DNA of 52,152 nt from an uncultured Clostridia bacterium (GTDB lineage Bacteria > Bacillota > Clostridia > Lutisporales > Lutisporaceae). The position numbers were made by a program, and so were the translations under genes. The stretch is taken from the NCBI GenBank assembly GCA_937930535.1, contig CALGKJ010000146.1, positions 1-52,152 on the forward strand, read 5' to 3'. This document shows, piece after piece, positions 8,818 to 15,788 of the stretch; within the stretch, counting starts at the first letter, position 1; every line of letters begins with the position of its first letter. The notes below the pieces were generated by a model. It searched no databases and was not told the origin of the DNA. It saw only the letters and a list, made by a program, of their open reading frames with translations.

Positions 8818-10629
8818 TTATTCAACTATAGGAGAAAGTATCTTATAGTTGTTCACATCCACAAGCCCCTTGTCTGTTATTTTCCATTTTGGACTTGTAG
8901 ATAAAGCCAGGAAGGATAAATGCATAAAGGGAGCGTGAACCTTACAGCCTAATTCGTCTCTAGTTATTTTATGCAGCTCTTCCATTCTGTTATTTAACTC
9001 TACTCCATTTAGCTGGTCTGTTATTAGTCCGCCTACCGGCAGTGAAAGCTCATCTAGTATCCTGCCATTCTTTGCTATTGCGATGCCGCCCTTCATTTGT
9101 ATTACTCTATTGACAGCTATAGCTATGTCCTTTAGATTTGTTCCGGCAGCAACTATGTTATGTGTATCATGTGCTATACTCTCAGCAAAAGCTCCATCCT
9201 TTAAGCCGAAGTTCTTTACAAAGGCTTTGCCTATGTTGCCATTTCTGCCATATCGTTCAACACATATAATATAGGCTATGTCCTTTTGCACATCACATTC
9301 AACTATGCCTCTGCTTACTCTCAGTTCTTCCTCAATGGCATCTGACAGGTTTTGATCTGGTATAAGTCCTATACATCTGCCTGTTACAAGGTTTTTGTCT
9401 GAATGAATCTCAAGCTGTTCAGCAGTTATCTGTTCACATTTGACTGAGTTTTTAGTTGCTTCGGGGTATACATATTTTGGTATATCTACTAGCAGTTCTC
9501 CGCCATTGGCAGCTAGTTTTCCTTCAATAAACACCGCTGCAACCGACATCTCATGCAGATCATCCATAATGGCAATGTCTGCAAGCTTGCCTGGTGTAAG
9601 TACTCCTACATCCTTTAGCCCGAAGTATTCCGCCGGATTTATTGTAACCATCTGAATAGCCTGAACTGGATCTACCCCCTGTGCTATTGTTCTTTTTACT
9701 ATTTCATTCATATGACCCAGCTTTACAAGGTCTTCTGAAAGCATATCATCAGTAGCCAGTATAAGTCTTCTTGAGTCCAGTCCTTCCTCTGTCACAGCTC
9801 TTATGCATTCTCCCATGTTCTTTTGGGTCGAGCCCTCTCTCATAAATACATAAACACCCTGTCTAAGCTTTTCTATACACTCTTCCTTGGTTGTAGTTTC
9901 ATGACAGGAGCATTTTCCTCCTGTGCAGATTATGTGCGCCGCCAATTCATTTCCGAAAAGCTCTGGAGCATTGCCATCCACAACCTTGTTGTTTTGAACT
10001 GCATAGGTGGTTGATGCAACCAAGTCATCTATAACCTCTGGTGTATGCTTGTAGACATTCTTTGCATTACTGAAGCCTTGCAGCTCTCCGATTCCTATTA
10101 TGTTTTTGTAGTTTAAAAGCTCCTCCATATGTCTGGAGTCCACATCATAGCCTGCTGTTTCCAGCTCTGGACAGTCAGGAGTTAAGGCAGGCACAACCAA
10201 ATATACATGGTTGGGCATTTGAGAAGCTTCATCTGCCATAGCCTTCATTCCTATTGTTCCCAGTGCATTTCCTATTTCATGAGGATCTGCTACCAGAGTT
10301 GTAGTGCCGGAAGGTATTGATAGTCTTGAGAATTCTGATATGGTCAGCATACTGCTTTCAAAATGCATATGGGAGTCAATAAAACCAGGTGATATATATT
10401 TTCCTCTTACATCAATAACCTGGGTTTTTTCACCTATCAGCTTTGAGCAATCTCCAACCAGTATTATGTATTTGTCTTTTATAGCAACGTCCGCCGTATA
10501 TATTTCTCTTGTAATAACGTTTACTACATTTCCGCCGTATAATACTGTATCCGCATAACCATTTTCGCCCATAAGACTATCTATTAGATTTCTATATACT
10601 ATCGCTCTTTTAAAATGTTCTGCTTTCAA
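8818..10629 (-). CDS. Diverged AdeC-family amidohydrolase of the microcompartment cluster
   Basis: This 603-residue paralogue of adenine deaminase spans the same domains (N-terminal beta region, TIM barrel, C-terminal adenine-deaminase domain). It keeps HMH (H87, H89), E182 in GIGELQGF, H243 and TDD (D294/D295). However, DGHAPG has become DGNAPE (N220), and CTDDRH has become ATDDML. By family knowledge the lost His is a ligand of the second metal. Altered metal and substrate residues, plus its place next to the BMC-P gene, suggest a different substrate; 4-aminoimidazole is my candidate. It starts at TTG with GGAGGG 6-7 bases upstream. Plain adenine deaminase remains possible. Confidence 0.72.
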   Translation of the reverse strand: MKAEHFKRAIVYRNLIDSLMGENGYADTVLYGGNVVNVITREIYTADVAIKDKYIILVGDCSKLIGEKTQVIDVRGKYISPGFIDSHMHFESSMLTISEFSRLSIPSGTTTLVADPHEIGNALGTIGMKAMADEASQMPNHVYLVVPALTPDCPELETAGYDVDSRHMEELLNYKNIIGIGELQGFSNAKNVYKHTPEVIDDLVASTTYAVQNNKVVDGNAPELFGNELAAHIICTGGKCSCHETTTKEECIEKLRQGVYVFMREGSTQKNMGECIRAVTEEGLDSRRLILATDDMLSEDLVKLGHMNEIVKRTIAQGVDPVQAIQMVTINPAEYFGLKDVGVLTPGKLADIAIMDDLHEMSVAAVFIEGKLAANGGELLVDIPKYVYPEATKNSVKCEQITAEQLEIHSDKNLVTGRCIGLIPDQNLSDAIEEELRVSRGIVECDVQKDIAYIICVERYGRNGNIGKAFVKNFGLKDGAFAESIAHDTHNIVAAGTNLKDIAIAVNRVIQMKGGIAIAKNGRILDELSLPVGGLITDQLNGVELNNRMEELHKITRDELGCKVHAPFMHLSFLALSTSPKWKITDKGLVDVNNYKILSPIVE

Positions 10630-10672
10630 ACTGTACCCTCCTCTTAGTATAACTATCTTAGTTGCTTTTTAT

Positions 10673-10718
10673 AGAGAAATAACTTCATTAATTAATATTT
10701 CTATATAGTTGTTTCTCT
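10673..10718. repeat. Palindromic repeat family A, copy 1
   Basis: Arms AGAGAAATAACT and AGTTGTTTCTCT match at 11 of 12 positions and are followed by CAAAGAG. The same element occurs at 28715-28757 and in altered form at 39604-39652 and 44957-44996. It lies between the BMC-P gene and the AdeC paralogue. Confidence 0.7.
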
Positions 10719-10751
10719 CAAAGAGCTTAAAGACTTTTAGTTGAAAATATT

Positions 10752-11021
10752 TTATTTCATCAAGTCTATTCTATCTACAATACCTACTATGGCTGCATCA
10801 ATAGGAACTTCGTGCTTTCTTACAGCATAGGGTGCAACACTGCCGCTGACATATAAAACTATCTCGCCAACTCCTGCGCCTACTGTATCAACAGCAATTA
10901 TAGGATTGTCCTGCTCGTTGCCTTTCATATCTAATGGCTGAGTTATTAATAATTTTGCGCCTACTAAAGCTTCATCTTTTCTTGTTGCTGTTACCGTACC
11001 TATAATCTTTCCTACAAGCAT
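10752..11021 (-). CDS. BMC-P pentameric vertex protein (EutN/CcmL family)
   Basis: This 89-residue shell protein would form pentamers capping the vertices of a microcompartment. The family start MLVGKIIGTVTATRKDEALV is unmistakable, followed by DTVGAGVGEIVLYVSGS (the strand-loop GxGExVL motif) and a C-terminal IVDRIDLMK. AAAAGGGTGG lies about 9 bases before ATG. It is the only BMC-P in the window and is separated by about 220 bases and a nested palindrome from the other shell genes. That spacing could set its lower stoichiometry. Confidence 0.95.
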   Translation of the reverse strand: MLVGKIIGTVTATRKDEALVGAKLLITQPLDMKGNEQDNPIIAVDTVGAGVGEIVLYVSGSVAPYAVRKHEVPIDAAIVGIVDRIDLMK

Positions 11022-11062
11022 TTCTTATACCACCCTTTTCACTCGTTTTCAGTCCATATTTT

Positions 11063-11153
11063 TATTTCACAGTATTATTATATAAATAGTGATAAAGATT
11101 TTACATTGCCATAAATAAGATACACTATTTATATGGTAAGGTGCTGTGAAATA
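11063..11153. repeat. Nested palindrome containing repeat family B, copy 1
   Basis: The inner arms ATATAAATAGTG (11080-11091) and CACTATTTATAT (11123-11134) are perfect. Outer arms TATTTCACAG (11063-11072) and CTGTGAAATA (11144-11153) are also perfect. The inner element recurs at 46876-46929. It fills the 223-base gap between the BMC-P gene and the 111-residue protein and could be a regulatory RNA fold or a small mobile element. No gene is visible in the gap. Confidence 0.65.
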
Positions 11154-11244
11154 TGGTTTTATATAAACTCCTGTGAGTTATTTTCTATAGTTAACATGCT
11201 TTAAAACTGGAATAAGTCTTTATTAAAAATCTGTAAATTAGTGT

Positions 11245-11580
11245 TTACTTAATTACAAGCTTTATTTTTTTTCTTTTTAATAAGTCTAGTGCTAAGGGAG
11301 TAACGATATCCCCCTTGTTTATTTGCAGTTCATGAATATCTCCCATGCTTTCCATATCCGTCTGTGTTATGACTTTTTTGCTGTCGCTGAAAGCAGGACT
11401 GCTTTGTGCAGCTTGATGCTGTTTATTGTTGTGAAAAATATCTTTTTTAGAAGAGTCGTTTTTCATAAGCCCCTCTAAGGTTATTAATTCTTTTTTTATT
11501 TGTACCCTTTTATTTGTGTTTTTCATTCTGTTGGACAGCTCTGATAATATGGAGCGTGTAAAGCTTTTTAATTCGTTCAT
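11245..11580 (-). CDS. Uncharacterised microcompartment-cluster protein with encapsulation-like N-terminus
   Basis: I place the start at ATG 11580 (111 residues), preceded by GGGGGT. An upstream ATG at 11646 lies inside the hairpin at 11634-11676 and has no ribosome binding site. The N-terminus MNELKSFTRSILSELSNRM is an amphipathic helix like the targeting peptides of microcompartment cargo. The middle (about residues 35-65) is polar and probably disordered. The C-terminus (VITQTDMESMG, then GDIVTPLALDLLKRKKIKL) resembles a short motif found in several BMC-associated proteins. I do not recognise the family; scaffold or cargo adaptor is a guess. Confidence 0.6.
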   Translation of the reverse strand: MNELKSFTRSILSELSNRMKNTNKRVQIKKELITLEGLMKNDSSKKDIFHNNKQHQAAQSSPAFSDSKKVITQTDMESMGDIHELQINKGDIVTPLALDLLKRKKIKLVIK

Positions 11581-11633
11581 GGAGTATACCCCCAGAGTAT
11601 TTTGTATTTTTTTATTGTTTATATGGTTTAATA

Positions 11634-11676
11634 GATATGATGGCAAGGCAGGCTTTTACTGCCTTGCCATCATATC
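11634..11676. terminator. 18-bp perfect stem-loop after a BMC-H gene
   Basis: Perfect 18-base arms (11634-11651 and 11659-11676) with a 7-base loop lie 11 bases after the BMC-H stop. There is no clear T-run on the minus strand, so processing, stabilisation or partial termination between the abundant shell genes and downstream genes is more likely than full termination. Confidence 0.6.
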
Positions 11677-11686
11677 TGTGCTTTTA

Positions 11687-11968
11687 TTACTTTTCGCTTT
11701 TTAAGATAACTCTTTCAACTTCAACATGTGGTCTTGGGATTACATGTACTGAATGAAGCTCGCCGACTGCTCTAGCTGCCTCTGCTCCTACTTCTGTTGC
11801 AGCCTTTACTGCTCCAACATCACCTCTTACCATAACTGTAACCAAACCGAAGCCTATTTTTTCAAAGCCTTCTATTGTTACATTAGCTGCCTTAACCATT
11901 GCATCTGCTGCTTCTATAGCACCTACTAATCCTTTGGTTTCTATTAGACCTAATGCTTCTCCACTCAT
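11687..11968 (-). CDS. BMC-H hexameric shell protein
   Basis: This 93-residue single BMC-domain protein is of the PduA/EutM type. It begins [20 protein letters not shown], continues through the central pore region [15 protein letters not shown], and ends with the conserved [13 protein letters not shown]. It would form hexamers that tile the facets and provide a pore for small metabolites. It is third of three BMC-H genes, followed by a strong stem-loop. Confidence 0.96.
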   Translation of the reverse strand: MSGEALGLIETKGLVGAIEAADAMVKAANVTIEGFEKIGFGLVTVMVRGDVGAVKAATEVGAEAARAVGELHSVHVIPRPHVEVERVILKSEK

Positions 11969-12012
11969 TTGCTTTTCCTCCTTAATAACTTATTAATAAT
12001 ATATATTGCAGT

Positions 12013-12381
12013 TTACTCTTGACTTTTTTCAACTGTCTTGGCAGCAGCCTTGGCAGCCGCCTTTTCCTTTTGTTTCAGCTTTTTCTGATAATCAGCATCA
12101 AAGGCTGTTATCAGCTTTTCCAGCTCCTCGTGAGGTCTTGGTATAACATGGGCAGTTAAAACCTTACCTACCCTGTTTGTTGCTTCAACAGCAGCATCTA
12201 CTGCTGATCTGACTGCGGCTACCTGACCTGCTATCTGTATGGTAACACTTATGGACTTACCTGCGCCTATAACCCTGTTGCAGCCGACAAGCTTAACATT
12301 AGCATTTTTACATGCTGCATCCAAAGCAGTAACAGCAGCAGCCATACCGATTACTTCTATTAGTCCTAATGCTTCCTTCAT
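12013..12381 (-). CDS. BMC-H shell protein with Ala/Lys-rich C-terminal tail
   Basis: This BMC-H domain spans about residues 1-92 (EALGLIEVIGMAAAVTALDA, later HVIPRPHEELEKLI). A charged tail of some 28 residues follows, rich in K, A and E (KQKEKAAAKAAAK). The pore region reads IQIAGQ in place of the usual charged DGD-type loop of its neighbours, so the pore chemistry probably differs. The tail may face the lumen or cytosol and bind cargo or nucleic acid; this is inferred from composition only. Confidence 0.93.
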   Translation of the reverse strand: MKEALGLIEVIGMAAAVTALDAACKNANVKLVGCNRVIGAGKSISVTIQIAGQVAAVRSAVDAAVEATNRVGKVLTAHVIPRPHEELEKLITAFDADYQKKLKQKEKAAAKAAAKTVEKSQE

Positions 12382-12398
12382 TTATGACTTCTCCTTTA

Positions 12399-12740
12399 CT
12401 ACTTTTTACTTTGCTTTCCTATAGATACCAGTGAAACCATCGGTTTTTCTATTACCGAGGATTTCACCTGATAAGCTTGTGCCGTATTTGCAGCGTTGGG
12501 CTTTCGCAGTTCCTCCAGTGTAAGCATTTTTGCTTCTTTAGGGGAATTGTATGCATTATTAGAGCTGTATGAGCTATTCTTTTTGCCGTGCAGTACATCG
12601 GACAGCAGAAGGTTCACTTGCTCTTTTCTCAGGTTTATTGAATGATTCTGGTTTTCTGTTTGTATTGTAGTACTCGCTGTTTTTCTTCCTGCCTTAACAA
12701 GTATATTGTTAAGCATTGGTTTCATTAATGGATTTGCCAT
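12399..12740 (-). CDS. Uncharacterised low-complexity protein between shell genes
   Basis: This 113-residue protein is rich in N, S, K and Q, with no transmembrane segment and no domain I recognise. Its N-terminus ANPLMKPMLNNILVKAGRK could form an amphipathic helix like an encapsulation peptide. A second short hydrophobic motif, LTLEELRKPN, lies near residue 75. It sits between two BMC-H genes (18- and 13-base gaps), so it is co-expressed with the shell. A linker between shell and cargo is plausible but unproved. Confidence 0.6.
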   Translation of the reverse strand: MANPLMKPMLNNILVKAGRKTASTTIQTENQNHSINLRKEQVNLLLSDVLHGKKNSSYSSNNAYNSPKEAKMLTLEELRKPNAANTAQAYQVKSSVIEKPMVSLVSIGKQSKK

Positions 12741-12752
12741 GGTTATCTCCTC

Positions 12753-13037
12753 CTAAGTCAAGTCCATCATAGTCATTAGCTTAATGACTTCTTCATGGGG
12801 TCTTGGAATAACATTATAGGCTATAAGCTCTCCAAGTCTTCCACAGGAGTCAACTCCAGCACTGACTGCTGATTGAACTGATGCAACATCTCCGTCAATA
12901 AGCACTGCTACCAGACCAGAACCAACCATTTTAAAATTATATATATCCACGTTAGCTGATTTCAGCATTGCATCAGAGGCTTGAATAGCTGCTACCAGCC
13001 CTCTTGTTTCTACGATTCCAAGTGCTTTTTTAATCAT
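12753..13037 (-). CDS. BMC-H hexameric shell protein
   Basis: This 94-residue single BMC domain begins KKALGIVETRGLVAAIQASDA, has the pore region LIDGDVASVQSAV, and ends with VIPRPHEEVIKLM. It is the first shell gene after ubiD (24-base gap), which ties the shell to the decarboxylase in one transcript. A role in facet tiling follows from the family. Confidence 0.95.
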   Translation of the reverse strand: MIKKALGIVETRGLVAAIQASDAMLKSANVDIYNFKMVGSGLVAVLIDGDVASVQSAVSAGVDSCGRLGELIAYNVIPRPHEEVIKLMTMMDLT

Positions 13038-13060
13038 TTTATATCACCAGCACCTTTCTA

Positions 13061-14416
13061 TCATATTCCAGGAAAATAGTCTTTAATGTTAAGCCTATCA
13101 CTTCCGGGTATTTTGGTTCTCTCAAATTTGTTGTTTAAGGAACCTAAAGGTGCTGTGGCATCAATACCCATCTTGGCGGTTACACCCCTCATCTCATGTG
13201 TCGGCTCCAGAGGTGAACCTTTTGCTCCGGGTATAATGACAACATCCTGATCCGCCTGTACTCTTGTTGCAATAGCCCATTCTACATCCCGTGGATTGAA
13301 TATGTCAACATCATGATCAACTATAACTACATGCTTAACGTCCTTATTGCTGGCAAGGGCTGCAAGTATTGCACTCTTTCCATCGCCTTCGTTTGTTTTC
13401 TTGATAGATATTATTGCATGGAATCGGCAGCCTCCTACTGTAGGAAGATGAACTGCCTTTACAGAGGATACCATGTTCTTTATCTGCCAATAAAGATGCA
13501 TTTCTCTCATAAGACCATTTGGCAGCACGTGCTCCGAGCTGGATGGGAAGTTAAACTGGAATATGGGGTTGTTTCTTTGCAGTATGCAGCTTACTTCCAT
13601 AATGGGCTGCATATTGCCTCCACCATAGTATCCTGCCATTTCACCAAAGGGTCCTTCCTTTTCCCTGACCTTGGGAGGTATTACACCCTCCAGTATCATC
13701 TCTGCATAGGCTGGAACCAGCATGTCTATAGTCTCGCACTTAACCAGTTCAAGAGGCTCACCTCTTAGTGCACTGTCTACCTCATATTTATCCAAGCCAT
13801 ATACTTGTGAATTTACTTGAGATGCTACCATGAATATTGGGTCGTAGCCTAAAATTACTGCTATTTCCAATGGCTTATTGTTATTATCAAATTCTGCACA
13901 TTGATCCATTAGAAGCGGTGACTCTATAAGCACACTCAGCTTATTTCCGCCTAGTACTTGAAGTCTTCTTACTGAAGTGTGTATCCTTCCTGTCTCACTA
14001 TCCTTTACTGCAACTATGCCGGCAGTAATGAAAGGATTGGAGTCCTTTTCATGAAAGGTAGGAATTGGGTACATTTTTTTGATGTCTATTCCTCTTTTTA
14101 TTATGTTTTCTTTAACTGGACCAGTACTAACCACCTTGTAAGGCTTGGGATTTGCTACTGCCTCAGTTAGTGGGAATACAAGCTCGTCGTTTGCTACATT
14201 AAATATATCAGCGTATCGCTGTCTACAGCCGCATACACCTGCAACAGCAGGAACATTATATCCCTTTGGTTTCTTAAACAGCATTGTTTTAGTGCCGTTA
14301 AATTTTCTTACTAAGGCTCCCATATCGAATTTAGGGTCAACTTCCTTTTCGCATACTAGAAGCTGGTTATTATCCTCAAGCTTTTTCAGATAGGCTCTTA
14401 GGGATTGTTTCTCCAA
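13061..14416 (-). CDS. UbiD-family prenyl-FMN decarboxylase
   Basis: This 451-residue enzyme matches the UbiD family in length. It shows the conserved EGPFGE segment (254-259) that carries part of the Glu-Arg-Glu catalytic set, GGNKLSVLIESP near 156-167, and a C-terminal KFERTKIPGS region. UbiD enzymes decarboxylate aromatic or alpha,beta-unsaturated acids using prenylated FMN made by UbiX, which is the adjacent gene. In this setting 4-amino-5-imidazolecarboxylate, the acid made from xanthine in purine-fermenting clostridia, is the most attractive substrate. Phenolic acids would be the conventional alternative. Confidence 0.88.
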   Translation of the reverse strand: MEKQSLRAYLKKLEDNNQLLVCEKEVDPKFDMGALVRKFNGTKTMLFKKPKGYNVPAVAGVCGCRQRYADIFNVANDELVFPLTEAVANPKPYKVVSTGPVKENIIKRGIDIKKMYPIPTFHEKDSNPFITAGIVAVKDSETGRIHTSVRRLQVLGGNKLSVLIESPLLMDQCAEFDNNNKPLEIAVILGYDPIFMVASQVNSQVYGLDKYEVDSALRGEPLELVKCETIDMLVPAYAEMILEGVIPPKVREKEGPFGEMAGYYGGGNMQPIMEVSCILQRNNPIFQFNFPSSSEHVLPNGLMREMHLYWQIKNMVSSVKAVHLPTVGGCRFHAIISIKKTNEGDGKSAILAALASNKDVKHVVIVDHDVDIFNPRDVEWAIATRVQADQDVVIIPGAKGSPLEPTHEMRGVTAKMGIDATAPLGSLNNKFERTKIPGSDRLNIKDYFPGI

Positions 14417-14463
14417 ACTTTCACCCCCTGTCTTATATCTTTAATAAAACCAGCTTGGCTGGC

Positions 14464-15018
14464 TCATTCTCCCCATCTGGAAGATATACTGTGCTCTATG
14501 TTAAATGCATCCAGCATTTTACCTACCATTGAACCTACAATATCAGTTATTGTCTGAGGATGGTTGTAAAACCCTGGAGATGCAGGCATTATTGTCACTC
14601 CCATACGAGAAAGCTTCAGCATATTATCAAGATGTATTTGGTTTAATGGTGTTTCTCTAGGTACGATTACAAGCTTTCTGCCTTCCTTTAAGGTTACGTC
14701 GGCACTTCTTGCAAGTAACCCATCCGAATATCCTGTAGCAACTGCTGCTAAAGTTTTCATTGAGCATGGTACTATTATCATGCCGTCCATTTTAAAGGTA
14801 CCGCTGGCAATAGGTGCAAACAAGTCTCTATTATCATAAACACGTTCTGCGTAAGCTGAGATGTCTTCTCTGGTAAAGCCGCACTCATGCTCAAGCACCT
14901 GCTCCCCCATAGTGGACATTACAACGTGTGCTTCAACGCCAGCTTGCTTTAAAGCCTGCAAAAACGCTACTGAGTAGATTGCGCCGCTGCCTCCGGTTAT
15001 ACCAACAACTATTTTCAT
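14464..15018 (-). CDS. ubiX: UbiX flavin prenyltransferase
   Basis: UbiX makes the prenyl-FMN cofactor from FMN and dimethylallyl phosphate. Start chosen at ATG 15018 (MKIVVGITGGSGA), with AAGGAG 9 bases upstream. The upstream in-frame ATG at 15063 has no such site. Family signatures are GITGGSGAIYS, VPCSMKTLAA, SRMGVTIMPASPGFYN and PRETPL. The gene precedes ubiD with 47 bases between, so the cofactor and its user are co-produced. Confidence 0.92.
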   Translation of the reverse strand: MKIVVGITGGSGAIYSVAFLQALKQAGVEAHVVMSTMGEQVLEHECGFTREDISAYAERVYDNRDLFAPIASGTFKMDGMIIVPCSMKTLAAVATGYSDGLLARSADVTLKEGRKLVIVPRETPLNQIHLDNMLKLSRMGVTIMPASPGFYNHPQTITDIVGSMVGKMLDAFNIEHSISSRWGE

Positions 15019-15073
15019 TAGTCCTACTCCTTCCTGATGGAGTATCGCTCCTTGCGGAATCATAATTTATAGT

Positions 15074-15685
15074 CTATTCTACCTTGTTTTCCTTGTCTCC
15101 GCCGCCAACCCATGGATCTTCGCCTTTTTCCCATGCGCTGATGTATTCATCTATAGTGATAACCTTTGTAAATATTCTTAGGTCAGTAAGTCCATGCTGG
15201 TGCATTTCCTCGTTTTTGGAGTGAACGCCGTCGCTTAGGGTGATTACTCTGAAAGCGTTTGCCAGTGCGTCAGCAGCAGTTGATCTAACGCACACATTTG
15301 TCCAAACTCCTGTTACAACAACTGTATCTAGGTTTTCTTCTCTCAGGTATAAATCAAGATCTGTATGCTGGAAGCCGCTGTGTCTTCTCTTTTGAACAAT
15401 ATATTCGTCACCTTGCGGGTACAGCTCAGGTATAAAGTCTGAACCCCATGTTCCTTTTATTGCGTGTACAGGTCTTACCCTGAAGTCTGCATCATTTTTT
15501 CTGTGTGCTTCTTGAATATGAATCAATTGAACATCATCTTTACCTGCTGCATTTCTAGCTCTTACCCATTCAAATAGCTTCTGCAGATTAGGAACTATTT
15601 CTTCGCCGCCGGGGCATCTTAGAGGAGCTTTTTCTCCAACGAAATCGTTAAGCATATCTATAACCAATATTCCATGTCTTGGCAT
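15074..15685 (-). CDS. Isochorismatase-fold cysteine amidohydrolase
   Basis: This 203-residue hydrolase has the catalytic triad of the family visible: D10 (VIDMLNDF), K99 (VQKRRHSGF) and C132 (TGVWTNVCVRST). Relatives include N-carbamoylsarcosine amidohydrolase and RutB, which cleave N-carbamoyl (ureido) groups to amine, CO2 and ammonia. That is exactly the chemistry needed to turn 4-ureido-5-imidazolecarboxylate into 4-amino-5-imidazolecarboxylate. Nicotinamidase-like activity is the main alternative. The ribosome binding site is GGGAGG. A large stem-loop separates it from the hydantoinase gene. Confidence 0.85.
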   Translation of the reverse strand: MPRHGILVIDMLNDFVGEKAPLRCPGGEEIVPNLQKLFEWVRARNAAGKDDVQLIHIQEAHRKNDADFRVRPVHAIKGTWGSDFIPELYPQGDEYIVQKRRHSGFQHTDLDLYLREENLDTVVVTGVWTNVCVRSTAADALANAFRVITLSDGVHSKNEEMHQHGLTDLRIFTKVITIDEYISAWEKGEDPWVGGGDKENKVE

Positions 15686-15718
15686 TACTTTTTCCTCCCT
15701 TTATCATCCTATTAGTTA

Positions 15719-15779
15719 GCTGCCGCAGTCTGGAAAAGCTTTTTTTATCAGCAGTCTTTCCATTGAACCCTGCGGCAGC
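15719..15779. promoter_or_regulatory. Intercistronic stem-loop between hydantoinase and isochorismatase genes
   Basis: Perfect 10-base GC-rich arms GCTGCCGCAG and CTGCGGCAGC enclose about 41 bases, which themselves hold GGAAAAG/CTTTCC arms. No T-run follows in the minus direction. An RNA-processing or stabilising element is the simplest reading. Confidence 0.5.
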
Positions 15780-15788
15780 ATATTAATA

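Noticed and set aside
11581-11646. Upstream start adding 22 residues to the 111-residue BMC-cluster protein
   Set aside because: It begins inside an 18-bp hairpin without a ribosome binding site, whereas ATG 11580 has GGGGGT at proper distance.
10752-13037. Ethanolamine or propanediol microcompartment
   Set aside because: No ammonia-lyase, diol dehydratase, aldehyde dehydrogenase, phosphotransacylase or reactivase is in the window.
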